Below are positions 9,239 through 18,261 of a stretch of DNA of 64,000 nucleotides, piece after piece. How positions within the stretch are numbered: position 1 is the first letter of the stretch; the number at the start of each line of letters is the position of its first letter. A program made the position numbers and the translations under genes. Below the pieces are notes generated by a model. That model made no database searches. It saw only the letters and a list, made by a program, of their open reading frames with translations, and had not been told where the DNA came from. Origin of the DNA: Alkalicoccus chagannorensis DSM 18086 (GTDB taxonomy: Bacteria > Bacillota > Bacilli > Bacillales > Salisediminibacteriaceae); NCBI RefSeq assembly GCF_000429725.1, contig NZ_AUCK01000001.1, forward strand, positions 432,251 through 496,250, written 5' to 3'.

Positions 9239-9901
9239 TCAAGTTTCGCGCTGTGACGCCATGCGCTGTGCCGTGTTTGCACGCTTTACTTTCCAGACTG
9301 CAGCCCCCCATAGAACAAGCATGAACGCGGGAAGCAGCCATTGTGAAGCTGCTGGTGCACGAAGGACGGCGTTGTAACCAGCGTGAAGGAGCAGGGGAAA
9401 GATCAGAGCAGCCGTTAAAAACATCCCTTTTTTGTCCGGAGCGAATTTGGCACGGCCAAAATAATATCCCATTACCACGCCGAAGAGCGCGTGGCCACTG
9501 ACCGGAAACAGAGCCCGGTAGAAAGCTGTATCCAGGCCATACGCCGTTAAATAAAGAACATTTTCTACAGAAGCAAAGCCGAGACCAGCCGCTGCTGCAT
9601 AGACAATACCATCATAACGCTGATTCATCGCCGCATGCGGGTAGACAAACACGAGCAGCAGGAACCACTTGAAAAACTCTTCGATACCAGCACCTGCAGC
9701 AGCATGCACGACCGACGTCTGCTCCGCAGCCTCTGAGAGAGCATACTGAAGGAAGAGTGCAGGAACAACGAGCATTCCTCCGAGAAAAAAACACTTCAGT
9801 ACGAAGGACGGTGGTTCCTGCTCGAACTCATCTTTCATATAAAAGAAAAATAGAAGCGCCGCAGCAGGGGCAGCCGCTGCTGTAAGGATCAGAATAAACA
9901 C
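9239..9901 (-). CDS. prsW: Membrane protease PrsW
   Basis: Multi-helix integral membrane glutamic-type protease of the PrsW family. In B. subtilis PrsW makes the first cut in the anti-sigma factor RsiW and so activates sigma-W under envelope stress. The 220-residue protein has about seven membrane segments and the conserved EEFFKW and ENVLYL motifs plus a late membrane histidine (GHALFG, LLLHAGYN). The start is a GTG two bases past the ansA stop, with poor ribosome-site spacing, so translation is probably coupled to ansA. In B. subtilis prsW neighbours sleB and ypeB. Both are missing here. Confidence 0.9.
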   Translation of the reverse strand: MFILILTAAAAPAAALLFFFYMKDEFEQEPPSFVLKCFFLGGMLVVPALFLQYALSEAAEQTSVVHAAAGAGIEEFFKWFLLLVFVYPHAAMNQRYDGIVYAAAAGLGFASVENVLYLTAYGLDTAFYRALFPVSGHALFGVVMGYYFGRAKFAPDKKGMFLTAALIFPLLLHAGYNAVLRAPAASQWLLPAFMLVLWGAAVWKVKRANTAQRMASQRET

Positions 9902-9905
9902 CTTA

Positions 9906-10856
9906 TTAAAATGCTTCCGATGCGCTGCTGCCCGCCTGCAGACAAGCAGTAAGTTTCATTCTTGCTTTTTTACTGTCTTCATCGTGACCGAGGATTACTC
10001 CTGATTTTTCCATATCCCAGGCACTCCCCGGGTATTCATACGTCGTATAGACGTTTCCTTCTTCCGCTGACGTAGTCAGCACAACAGCTGTGCCCAGTTG
10101 AACCAGGGTCTCGATCGGAGCAATCCACGATGGCGGTACCTGCCCTCTCCCCATCCCTTCGATCACAACTCCATCCGGAGGGTCTTCGATTAAGGCATAA
10201 AGATAACCGGGGGATGCAGCCATTGCGGCTTTGACAAGCTCGACGTTTACCGGCACATCTGCCGCTGCAAAACATTCACGGATTACCGGTTTCTGATACA
10301 GGTGCACAGCATCGTTATCGATGATACCGAGGTAGCCGAAACCGAAAGCGTTAAACCCTTGAATATTGGACGCGTGTTCTTTTTTTACATATTTAGCAGA
10401 AAAAATTCTTTCGTTAAAGACGACCACGGTCCCGATGCCTGTCATCACCGGGGCTGCAGCGGTGTAGCAGGCATGCCGGAGGTTGATGTAGGCATCACTT
10501 CCGAGAGCGTCCGGCCCGCGCTGGGATCCGGTAAACACAATCGGCTTCTCCCCGCCGTAGATCAGACTCATGAAATACGCCGATTCTTCCAATGTGTCCG
10601 TTCCGTGGGTGATGACGATGCCGTCCACCTCATTTTCCGCTTCCTTTACACACGCATATAGATGGTGGATATCCTCGGTTGTGATATGTACACTCGGCTT
10701 CTGGAAAACCGAGCGTATCGAGATATGAATATCTTGAGGAAGTCCGAGTCGGGAGGCTAGCTCCTCCCCTGTATAGAGACCTGCCTCCAAACGTCCTTCT
10801 TCATTTTTCCTGCTGGCAATTGTGCCGCCTGTAGTCAAAATCTTTACTTTCTTCAT
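9906..10856 (-). CDS. ansA: L-asparaginase
   Basis: Hydrolyses asparagine to aspartate and ammonia. The 316-residue protein has both family signatures: the N-terminal TTGGTIAS with the catalytic threonine, and THGTDT in the middle with the second threonine and aspartate. There is no signal peptide, so it should be cytoplasmic. It lies between prsW and ypdA. The ammonia and aspartate it releases fit with the glutamate dehydrogenase gene nearby, but that link is inference. Confidence 0.93.
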   Translation of the reverse strand: MKKVKILTTGGTIASRKNEEGRLEAGLYTGEELASRLGLPQDIHISIRSVFQKPSVHITTEDIHHLYACVKEAENEVDGIVITHGTDTLEESAYFMSLIYGGEKPIVFTGSQRGPDALGSDAYINLRHACYTAAAPVMTGIGTVVVFNERIFSAKYVKKEHASNIQGFNAFGFGYLGIIDNDAVHLYQKPVIRECFAAADVPVNVELVKAAMAASPGYLYALIEDPPDGVVIEGMGRGQVPPSWIAPIETLVQLGTAVVLTTSAEEGNVYTTYEYPGSAWDMEKSGVILGHDEDSKKARMKLTACLQAGSSASEAF

Positions 10857-10869
10857 CCGTTTCCTCCTG

Positions 10870-11853
10870 TCAGCGGTCAGCTGTCACGAGTGAAGTAATG
10901 TGATCCGCGATTTTCTCCCCGTGCCACCTGCCGTTTTCAATGAAAATTTCATTCGCATTGTTGCCGGCTGCAATGACACCTGCAATATAAACACCCGCTA
11001 CATTCGTCTCCATTGTCTCCGGGTCTGCTTCCGGCCTGCCCGTCGCTTCGTCTACGTGCACACCGATGCTCCTTATAAAAGAATGGTCCGGATGATACCC
11101 GGTCATCGCGAACACAAAGTCCGCCTCTTCTTCGAGGAGCCCATCCGGCGTCCGCGCCAGAAGTGTGGACTCCTTGATTTCCTCCACAGAGCTGTCGAAA
11201 TGCATGCGGATGGCATGCTTGCGTACGAGCGAATCAAATTCGGGCAGAATCCATGGTTTGATGCTTGAGGAATAACTGCTGCCCCGATAATACACCGTTA
11301 CATCCGCCCCGGCTTTTTCGAGTTCGAGCGCAGCGTCGACGGCGGAATTTTTACCCCCGATCACAGCTGTTTTCTGACCGAAAAACGGATGCGCTTCATG
11401 AAAATAATGATACACATGGGGCTGATGTTCCCCTTTAATATTCATGTAGTTCGGGGAGTCATAATAGCCCGTGGCGATGACGACTGCCTCAGCTTCATAC
11501 TTGCGGACCCCTCCTTTCTTTTTCGTTGTCACGGTAAAGGATGTATCCCGTTCGACGCCTGTGACGGTTTCATATGCATGGACCCGCACCTGCTTTTCTT
11601 CTACTACTTTGCGGTAGTAAACCAGGGCCTCATTCCGTTTCGGCTTTCGTTCCGTACTGTAGAATGGAATGCCGCCGATGGAGAGCTTCTCGCTCGTAGA
11701 AAAAAACTGCTGGTGGGTCGGGTACCGGTAGATGGCTTCGACAATGTTTCCTTTTTCGATAACGAGGGGATCATACCCTCGCTGCTGGAGTTCAATCGCT
11801 GCAGACAGGCCGCATGGTCCAGCTCCAATAATAATGATTTTTTCCTTCTGCAC
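10870..11853 (-). CDS. ypdA: Bacillithiol disulfide reductase YpdA/Bdr
   Basis: NADPH-dependent flavoprotein that reduces bacillithiol disulfide in Bacillales, keeping the thiol redox buffer reduced. The 327-residue protein has the FAD loop GAGPCG (residues 10-15) with the cysteine typical of YpdA. It also has a second nucleotide loop in the middle (VIGGKNSAVDAA) and a C-terminal FAD-contacting AGVIAAG segment. The longer open frame is not used: a GTG at 11853 lies seven bases after AAAGGAGG. The location next to gudB matches B. subtilis. Confidence 0.93.
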   Translation of the reverse strand: MQKEKIIIIGAGPCGLSAAIELQQRGYDPLVIEKGNIVEAIYRYPTHQQFFSTSEKLSIGGIPFYSTERKPKRNEALVYYRKVVEEKQVRVHAYETVTGVERDTSFTVTTKKKGGVRKYEAEAVVIATGYYDSPNYMNIKGEHQPHVYHYFHEAHPFFGQKTAVIGGKNSAVDAALELEKAGADVTVYYRGSSYSSSIKPWILPEFDSLVRKHAIRMHFDSSVEEIKESTLLARTPDGLLEEEADFVFAMTGYHPDHSFIRSIGVHVDEATGRPEADPETMETNVAGVYIAGVIAAGNNANEIFIENGRWHGEKIADHITSLVTADR

Positions 11854-12111
11854 GAAAAATCCTCCTTTGTTCTGCTTGTTATAGTTTAATACAAGACACG
11901 CCAAAGCTCAAAACCCTTGTTCAAAATGTGATTACTAGATGCATGCAGTGGAGTGCTGGGGCGGCGCGGCTTTCCTGTCTGCCCAGCAGAGCTGCATGTT
12001 CCTCACTCTCAGTTGCAGAGACCTGCATTTTCATGCTCTGCTCAACATCGAGACATGTTAAACGTTTCGGACTCTCCTCCACAGGACAAGTCTTGTTGAA
12101 CGTCAGAAGAA
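11854..12111. other. Intergenic, no gene seen
   Basis: Stretch upstream of ypdA with no convincing coding frame. Positions 12112-12143 resemble the first 30 bases of the dispersed repeat described below, possibly a decayed fragment preceding repeat copy A. Confidence 0.4.
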
Positions 12112-12153
12112 TATTTCGCGGAGCGTTCTTTTGTTCGATAGCAGGGTTCCTAA

Positions 12154-12286
12154 GAACGAAAGCGCAGCGCGTCTATTTGTACGAGCGGCGTTTGCCGCAC
12201 GTTTTTGAAGGGAAGAAAGCGGTCTTCCTGCTTCCCGCGCAGCGCGCGACGCCGTTTCCCTCGATGAGAATGCATACATTCTTATC
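12154..12286 (+). repeat. Dispersed structured repeat, copy A
   Basis: Copy of the roughly 140-bp repeat family. It begins GAACGAAAGCGC, has a central hairpin closed by GGGAAG/CTTCCC, then a GCGCAGCGCG box, an outer CGGCG/CGCCG pairing and a 3' hairpin GATGAGAAT/ATTCTTATC. It lies 50 bases downstream of the gudB terminator (minus-strand sense). Confidence 0.85.
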
Positions 12287-12336
12287 AGCTACAACACTTC
12301 CTGCCGGCAGAGAGTTATACGCTGAAGCGGCCCGGA

Positions 12337-12381
12337 ATAATCATAAAAAGACGACATCTCTCTGCCAACCATCGAGACGTC
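12337..12381 (-). terminator. gudB terminator
   Basis: Imperfect long stem (AAAGACGAC with GTCGTCTTT) followed on the minus strand by a T-run. It lies about 100 bases past gudB. A second stem without a T-run (CACAGCC/GGCTGTG) sits between at about 12400-12428. Confidence 0.75.
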
Positions 12382-12477
12382 GTCTTTTGACGGAATCCCA
12401 CAGCCCGATTATCGAATCAGGCTGTGAGCTTTCGTTTATGTTGAAACAGATCCTGCTGCATCTGACTGAGCCAATAC

Positions 12478-13761
12478 TCAAATCCAGCCTCGGAACCGAC
12501 TGGCTTCGGCCATTTTTCTGACTCCCACCATGTAGGCTGCCAGACGCATGTCTACATTCCGCATCTGTGCTACTCGATATACATTATCGAATGCCTGTAC
12601 CATCAGTTTTTCAAGCTTCTCTTCTACCTCTTCTTCTTCCCAGTAGTACCCTTGATTGTTTTGAACCCATTCAAAGTAGGAAACCGTCACTCCACCGGAA
12701 CTCGCAAGGACGTCCGGTACGACGAGGATCCCTCTATCATAAAGAATTTCCGTTGCCCTCATGGTTGTCGGGCCGTTCGCAGCCTCCACAACAATGTTTG
12801 CCTTAATACGGTCTGCATTTTCTTCTGTAATTTGATTTTCAATTGCAGCGGGAACCAGGATATCACACTCCAGCTCCAGAAGCTCATGATTCGATATCGT
12901 ATTTTTAAACAGGTTGGACACCGTGCCAAAGCTGTCTCTTCGGTCGAGAAGGTAGTCAACATCCAGTCCTTCCGGATCATACAGAGCTCCCTGCACATCA
13001 GAAATTCCAACAACTTTTGCACCGGCATCATGCATGAACTTAGCCAGGAAGCTGCCGGCATTTCCAAAACCTTGGATGGCGATCCTCGCCCCTTCGAGAT
13101 GAATGCCTTTCCGTTTCGCCGCTTCTTTGATAGAAATCGTTACACCTTTGGCTGTTGCAGACTCGCGTCCATGCGAGCCGCCGAGCACAATCGGTTTACC
13201 AGTTATAAAGCCTGGAGAATCAAACTCTTTCATTCTGCTGTACTCATCCATCATCCATGCCATAATCTGAGAATTGGTAAGTACGTCTGGAGCAGGAATA
13301 TCTTTTGTCGGTCCTACAATCTGACTGATTGCCCGCACATAGCCGCGGCTGAGCCGCTCCACTTCCGGGAACGACATGTTGCGTGGGTCACAAACAATGC
13401 CGCCCTTCCCTCCGCCGTATGGAAGATTCACGATACCTGCTTTCAGGCTCATCCAGATCGAGAGCGCTTTCACCTCTGTCTCCGTCACATCCGGATGGAA
13501 TCTTACTCCACCTTTGGTCGGACCGATGGCATCATTATGCTGCGCTCTGTACCCGGTGAAAATCTGCGTCGATCCGTCGTCCATCTTCACTGGAATCCGC
13601 ACGGTCATCATCCGCATCGGTTCCTTCATTAGTTCATATACCTCATCGGAGTATCCGAGCTTGCCGAGCGCTTTATGAATGACTGTCTGAGTCGAATCAA
13701 GCACATCCGGCTCTTTTCCTCTCTCCTGATGCTGCTCATTGTTCTTTTCTTTTTCGTCCAT
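12478..13761 (-). CDS. gudB: NAD-dependent glutamate dehydrogenase
   Basis: Oxidative deamination of glutamate to 2-oxoglutarate and ammonia. The 427-residue protein has the substrate lysine region GPTKGGVRF, the catalytic stretch PAPDVLTNS and the cofactor fold with GFGNAGS. Length is normal and no internal duplication is seen of the kind that inactivates gudB in laboratory B. subtilis. ATG at 13761 is preceded by GAGGTGA. The in-frame GTG at 13770 lacks a site. The N-terminal 25 residues are charged and poorly conserved. Confidence 0.95.
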   Translation of the reverse strand: MDEKEKNNEQHQERGKEPDVLDSTQTVIHKALGKLGYSDEVYELMKEPMRMMTVRIPVKMDDGSTQIFTGYRAQHNDAIGPTKGGVRFHPDVTETEVKALSIWMSLKAGIVNLPYGGGKGGIVCDPRNMSFPEVERLSRGYVRAISQIVGPTKDIPAPDVLTNSQIMAWMMDEYSRMKEFDSPGFITGKPIVLGGSHGRESATAKGVTISIKEAAKRKGIHLEGARIAIQGFGNAGSFLAKFMHDAGAKVVGISDVQGALYDPEGLDVDYLLDRRDSFGTVSNLFKNTISNHELLELECDILVPAAIENQITEENADRIKANIVVEAANGPTTMRATEILYDRGILVVPDVLASSGGVTVSYFEWVQNNQGYYWEEEEVEEKLEKLMVQAFDNVYRVAQMRNVDMRLAAYMVGVRKMAEASRFRGWI

Positions 13762-14082
13762 CCTCTTCACCTCAAGTGTCGAATCGGTTCTTTTCTCAAA
13801 CCTTCCTCACCTTTTACTATAAAGAAGTGTGTGCTGTTTTTCCATACCCTTTTAACAATTAGACAAACGAGCTTACCAATTTTGTGCATGCCACCTCTTC
13901 CGCAGGTTCTGCACCAAAGGCATAAAGAGCTTCTGGCAGTGGCAGCATGCTCGCCCGAAACACGATGACCGGTTCTTTTCCTGCAGGATGATGGTGTCAA
14001 TACACCCCGGTTCGCAGCGTTGTTCAGTGATGCCGTTCCAGCCTTCGTCGGCAGTCCATGAGTATGTGTAAAGTTACGCCTA
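13762..14082. other. Upstream region of gudB, no gene seen
   Basis: About 320 bases that must contain the gudB promoter. I see no clear sigma-A pair and no coding frame. The end at about 14030-14075 vaguely resembles the 3' half of the dispersed repeat. Confidence 0.35.
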
Positions 14083-14227
14083 GAACAAAAGCGCGAAGCG
14101 CCTTTTGGTCGGAACGGCGTGGGGAAGCGCAGCAAGCTTTTTGAGGAAGAAAACGTTCTTTGTTTCTTCCCAGCAGCGCATTGAACCGCCGTCAGACTGT
14201 ATGAAAACTTATACAGTCCTATCATAT
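14083..14227 (+). repeat. Dispersed structured repeat, copy B
   Basis: Starts GAACAAAAGCGCGAAGCGCC. Central hairpin GGAAGAAA/TTTCTTCC; outer pairing ACGGCG/CGCCGT; 3' hairpin from TGTATGAAAA. It ends three bases from the terminator of the CarH-like gene. Confidence 0.9.
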
Positions 14228-14229
14228 AA

Positions 14230-14252
14230 GAAAAAGCTCCTTATCAGGAGCC
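14230..14252 (-). terminator. Terminator overlapping the stop of the CarH-like gene
   Basis: GCTCC/GGAGC stem whose loop contains the TGA stop, followed on the minus strand by five Ts and by repeat copy B. Confidence 0.75.
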
Positions 14253-15146
14253 GTTTTTCAGCCAGCGGAGCCATTCGTCTTCGTTCGAACCGACAAGCAT
14301 GCCGGAAACCCGTTCTATCTCCTCTTCTGAGAAATGCTGCACAGCATAACCACCGAGCCCTACCCGAAGATCAGGATATTGTCTGGAGAGAGATTCGGCC
14401 AGCCGCAGCGCGTTTCTTTTGTGAGCGGGAATCGTCGTAGAGATAACGGTGAACGCTGCACCAAGCTCCTCTACTACATAGGCGACGTCTTCGCCGGGAA
14501 TACCACTGCCGAGATAGACTGTTTCGTATCCTCTCTGTTTAAGAAAGTACGTGAAGATCAGCAGGCCAATTTCATGCTGATCCTCAGGAGCGCAGACACA
14601 GATTACTTTAGGCAGAAAACTGTTTACCGGAAGAGACTGGAAGACCATGCCGATTCTCGTCCGGAGAATCGACGTGGCAAAATGTTCATGTGCTGTCCGG
14701 ATCTCTCCACGCTCCCATCGGAGACCAATCTCCATCATGATACCGCCCATAATGTGAATCAGCACTTTTTCCGTCGAAAAAAGACCGAATGCCCGGTCAA
14801 TCAGATCATGGGCTTTTTTCTCCTGAAACCGCAGCAGTTCATGCATGATCTGTTCCTGGAGCTGGTCCATCTGATTAATATAGCGCGGATCGTCATCGAT
14901 GTACGCTGCTTCTTCCTGGTTGTTCAGCAGGTCTACCGCCTGACCAATGGTAAACCCATTATCTACTTTATTGACAATCCATTTCAAAATCCGGACGTGA
15001 TCCTCTGTGTACAGACGATGCCCCGCCTCGTTACGGACAGGTTCAATAATAGAATACCGCCGCTCCCAGGCCCGGAGCGTTCCCGCGTGAACACCGAGAA
15101 GATTGGATACCGCTTTGATATTATATTTCCCTTGGGGCTCGCTCAT
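14244..15146 (-). CDS. CarH/LitR-type B12-dependent MerR-family regulator (photoreceptor)
   Basis: The 300-residue protein has an N-terminal MerR helix-turn-helix (residues 8-75, LLGVHAGTLRAWERRY), a four-helix segment, and a C-terminal cobalamin-binding domain. It carries the CarH light-sensor signature Wx9EH (Trp144, Glu154-His155) and the B12-ligand motif DxHxxG (Asp189, His191, Gly194). In known CarH proteins, adenosylcobalamin-bound tetramers repress carotenoid genes in the dark and light breaks the Co-C bond to release DNA. A carotenoid operon lies at 58.4 kb and an adenosylcobalamin-forming enzyme at 25.6 kb, so the same role is likely here. The gene stands alone. Confidence 0.9.
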   Translation of the reverse strand: MSEPQGKYNIKAVSNLLGVHAGTLRAWERRYSIIEPVRNEAGHRLYTEDHVRILKWIVNKVDNGFTIGQAVDLLNNQEEAAYIDDDPRYINQMDQLQEQIMHELLRFQEKKAHDLIDRAFGLFSTEKVLIHIMGGIMMEIGLRWERGEIRTAHEHFATSILRTRIGMVFQSLPVNSFLPKVICVCAPEDQHEIGLLIFTYFLKQRGYETVYLGSGIPGEDVAYVVEELGAAFTVISTTIPAHKRNALRLAESLSRQYPDLRVGLGGYAVQHFSEEEIERVSGMLVGSNEDEWLRWLKNGS

Positions 15147-15221
15147 TATGATGTCACCTGCTTCGCTGCTAATAATAATACTATTGATTCAACCATATAG
15201 GACATTCGTATATGATGCAAG

Positions 15222-15956
15222 TTATTCCTCCGCTGGACATAAATGAATCAGGTGCACAGCAGGTCTTGTGCCTAATCTCAACGGCACTCTGGTCGTTCCA
15301 TAGCCGCTGCTCAACAGGATCAGCCTCCCGTCAAAAGCATACCAGCCCGGTAGCGGTTCAACGCCAAATGGGCCGATCCGGATCTGCCCGCCGTGGGTAT
15401 GACCCGATAGAACTAACCGAGCACTCCTGAACGACTCCCAGTCAATGTACGGATTATGTGAAAGGAGGAGCACCGGGTCCTCGGTATGGCGCATTGCTTG
15501 ATGCAGATTATCTCTATAAGAGGTCGCATCATCCACCCCTGCCAGGAACCAGCTGCCGTTATCCATAGAAACAGCAGTATTATTCAGCTCGGTCAGACCG
15601 TATTGCTTCAGGAGCGGTGCCAGTTTTTCAGCAAGCTCATGATCATTGTTGCCCCAGACAAAAAAGCACGGGCCTGCTTTTGTAAGCATCTGCAGATTCC
15701 AATGAACGACAGACATCGGTGTCCCAGGTTCAGCAAGGTCTCCACCGATAAGAACATAGTCTGCTTTTTCTCTGGGGAGATCCTGTCTCCTCAGTTTTCT
15801 GCTGTGAAGATCTGCAACGAACAGCAGCGTTTTCTTCTCATCACTCTGAAAAAATGGCACTGTGCGTACCTCTTTTTTTGTTAAGACAGCGCTGCTCTTC
15901 ATCCATCCAGCCGCTGCCGCCAGCAGAGCGAGCCCTGTAAGCAGTCTTTTTTTCAT
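15222..15956 (-). CDS. ypbG: Membrane-anchored metallophosphoesterase (YpbG-like)
   Basis: Calcineurin-like phosphoesterase with an N-terminal signal anchor (residues 4-18). Metal ligands are present in order: DLH (Asp49, His51), GGD (71-73), GNND (102-105), SHNP and GHTHGG. The site is therefore complete apart from GNND in place of the common GNHE. The upstream open frame adds 41 non-conserved residues, and ATG at 15956 starts the natural anchor. Catalytic face is predicted outside the membrane; the substrate is unknown. Its position between the gudB region and recQ matches B. subtilis ypbG. Confidence 0.85.
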   Translation of the reverse strand: MKKRLLTGLALLAAAAGWMKSSAVLTKKEVRTVPFFQSDEKKTLLFVADLHSRKLRRQDLPREKADYVLIGGDLAEPGTPMSVVHWNLQMLTKAGPCFFVWGNNDHELAEKLAPLLKQYGLTELNNTAVSMDNGSWFLAGVDDATSYRDNLHQAMRHTEDPVLLLSHNPYIDWESFRSARLVLSGHTHGGQIRIGPFGVEPLPGWYAFDGRLILLSSGYGTTRVPLRLGTRPAVHLIHLCPAEE

Positions 15957-16256
15957 ATCGTGCCCCCACACCTGGAATACAAGTTCATGATCCATGCCGA
16001 TTTCTTGCAGAGAACAGCTTAACACCGGGAGGCCTGAAAAGAAAGCATACAGACCAGGTGCTTCCTCCAACTGCAGCATGCGCTGAACACGCTCAGCAGA
16101 GCAGGAGGAAGGGCGCTGTCTGCTGTCTGCCGGCAGTCGTACCGTTACGGACAGTGACCGTCTGTTCTCGAGTTTTACTTATGTTCGAAAACAGGAGCAG
16201 GACACCCGCTTTTCAACGGCTGGATGAGCACTCCTGAACCATCGATCAAACGCCGA
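15957..16256. other. Intergenic between ypbG and fhs, nothing identified
   Basis: About 300 bases with no credible coding frame, and no clear terminator for fhs. Confidence 0.35.
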
Positions 16257-17933
16257 TCAAAAGAGCCCCTGCGCTTCTCCTTCTTCGTTAACATCCATAT
16301 CCATCGCGCCGGGACGTGCCGGCAGTCCCGGCATGGTCATAACTTTTCCGGTCAAAGCTACAATAAAGCCGGCACCTGCTGAGACCTTCAATTCTCGTAC
16401 ATGAATGGTGAAACCTTCAGGACGCCCGGTGCGGGAAGGATCATCGCTCAGCGAATACTGTGTTTTCGCCATACAGACAGGAAGTTGATCCCATCCGTGT
16501 TTCTCTATTTCTTTCAAGTGTTTTTCCGCCTCCGCGCTGAATTGGACATCCGCAGCCCCATATACCTGCCTGGCAATGGTTTGAATTTTGTCGGGGATGG
16601 ACGTATCCAGCGTATAGAGAGGTTTGAAAGAAGCGGTTTCTTCCTCGATCATTTGTACCGCTCGTTCCGCCAGGGCTTCTCCACCACTGCCTCCATACTG
16701 CCACACATCGGCTGTTTCTATATCAATGCCGCGTTGACGGCACAGCTCATGCAGCAGAGCAATCTCCTCTTTTGTATCATGGATAAAACTATTTACAGCG
16801 ACAAGCACCGGCAGTCCGAAAGCTTTGATCGACTCCACATGTTTTTCCAGGTTTTTCATGCCCTCTTCCAGAGCCTCGAGATTTTCTTCTTTCAGCTTAT
16901 CTTTCGAGACTCCGCCGTGCATCTTCAATGCTCGAACGGTTGCCACCAGCACTACGAGATCAGGATGCAGATCTGCGGCTCTCGCTTTAATGTTCAAAAA
17001 CTTTTCTGCCCCAAGGTCGGCCCCGAAACCGGCTTCTGTTACGACATAGTCGCCGAGCTTCAATGCTGTTTTCGTAGCAGCAGCACTGTTGCATCCATGC
17101 GCTATATTGGCAAACGGCCCTCCGTGAATCAACGCAGGGGTGTTCTCCAGCGTCTGTACCAGGTTGGGCTTCACCGCTTCTTTCAGCAGAAGTGTCAACG
17201 CACCTTCAGCACCAAGGTCTCCGCATGTCACTGGATCTCCTGTATATGTATATCCGATGAGCATCTGCTTCAGGCGTTCTTTTAAATCCTGTATCCCATC
17301 TGCCAAGCAGAGGATAGCCATGATTTCAGAGGCAACCGTAATATCAAATCCCGTTTCATGCGGTACTCCCTGAAGGGGGCCCCCGAGTCCCGCCACTACA
17401 TGGCGGAGTGAGCGGTCGTTCATATCCATGACACGCTTCCAGGTGAGCCTTCTCGGATCCAGCTGCAGCTCATTCCCACGGTGGATGTGGTTATCGATCA
17501 GAGCTGTCAGGGCATTATGTGCTGTCGTAATTGCATGGATGTCACCGGTGAAGTGCAGGTTGATATCTTCCATCGGCACAACCTGACTGTAACCCCCTCC
17601 ACAGGCACCGCCTTTCATCCCAAGTGTCGGCCCGAGCGACGGTTCCCTTAATGCAACCACCGCGTTTCGGCCTGTATGGTTCAGCGCCTGTCCGAGCCCA
17701 ACCGTCATCGTGGACTTTCCTTCCCCTGCCGGCGTTGGATTGACCGCCGTCACAAGGATCAGCCTGCCATCCGGGCTGCTGCTGTTCTTCTTCAGTACGT
17801 CAGGCGAAAGCTTCGCTTTATAGTGGCCGTAAGGTTCCAGGTCTCCGGGTGAAACACCGAGATTCTCCGCGATGTCGTGAATCGGCTTCATGGAAGCCTG
17901 CTGCGCGATGTGCATGTCTGATGGAATACTCAT
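16257..17933 (-). CDS. fhs: Formate-tetrahydrofolate ligase
   Basis: ATP-dependent synthesis of 10-formyltetrahydrofolate from formate, feeding purine and fMet-tRNA synthesis. The ATP-binding loop [10 protein letters not shown] is near residue 55, with the following [13 protein letters not shown] and GPFANIAHG blocks intact. From ATG 17933 the protein is 558 residues, the usual family length. The upstream in-frame extension is rejected. This gene is not part of the B. subtilis ypb cluster, so it is a local insertion between ypbG and the ypbE/ypbD position. Confidence 0.96.
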   Translation of the reverse strand: MSIPSDMHIAQQASMKPIHDIAENLGVSPGDLEPYGHYKAKLSPDVLKKNSSSPDGRLILVTAVNPTPAGEGKSTMTVGLGQALNHTGRNAVVALREPSLGPTLGMKGGACGGGYSQVVPMEDINLHFTGDIHAITTAHNALTALIDNHIHRGNELQLDPRRLTWKRVMDMNDRSLRHVVAGLGGPLQGVPHETGFDITVASEIMAILCLADGIQDLKERLKQMLIGYTYTGDPVTCGDLGAEGALTLLLKEAVKPNLVQTLENTPALIHGGPFANIAHGCNSAAATKTALKLGDYVVTEAGFGADLGAEKFLNIKARAADLHPDLVVLVATVRALKMHGGVSKDKLKEENLEALEEGMKNLEKHVESIKAFGLPVLVAVNSFIHDTKEEIALLHELCRQRGIDIETADVWQYGGSGGEALAERAVQMIEEETASFKPLYTLDTSIPDKIQTIARQVYGAADVQFSAEAEKHLKEIEKHGWDQLPVCMAKTQYSLSDDPSRTGRPEGFTIHVRELKVSAGAGFIVALTGKVMTMPGLPARPGAMDMDVNEEGEAQGLF

Positions 17934-18038
17934 ATGTACCGCCGCCCCGAAGGACAGCTGCACCCCCTTCAATAGATTATGATATTGAATCCTCATTTGG
18001 TAACGCTCTCTTTTTCTCTGTCCGCACGGATGATCCCT

Positions 18039-18239
18039 CTACTGAAGGATGCCGCCCCAGAGCGGAAAAGTCGCCATGCCAAGAACGAGCGACAGGAACA
18101 AAAACAGCCACAATTGAATAAGCGGGACCTGCCTTCCCTTCCCTTTTTTCTTTTTTCTTTTCCGGCTTACTCTTCTGCGCTGGTGCTTTGCACTTCTTGG
18201 AGGAAAAGCTGCTTTACGTTCTTCCTCTTCATGAGCCAT
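18039..18239 (-). CDS. Small basic single-pass membrane protein
   Basis: 66 residues: an acidic start, then a strongly basic stretch (about residues 14-36, many Arg and Lys), then one membrane helix (about 40-62) and only a few residues beyond. GGGGTGA lies before the ATG. It occupies the place of ypbE in B. subtilis, whose product I recall as a basic head, one helix and a LysM domain. If homologous, the extracellular LysM part is missing here. I cannot confirm the homology from sequence alone. Confidence 0.6.
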   Translation of the reverse strand: MAHEEEERKAAFPPRSAKHQRRRVSRKRKKKKGKGRQVPLIQLWLFLFLSLVLGMATFPLWGGILQ

Positions 18240-18261
18240 GATCATCACCCCACTTTTTCCA

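Noticed and set aside
12140..14230. Long plus-strand open frames through repeat copies A and B
   Set aside because: The frames stay open because the repeat is GC-rich and short; they lack ribosome sites, change frame between copies and end in terminators. The conserved signal is hairpin pairing, not protein.
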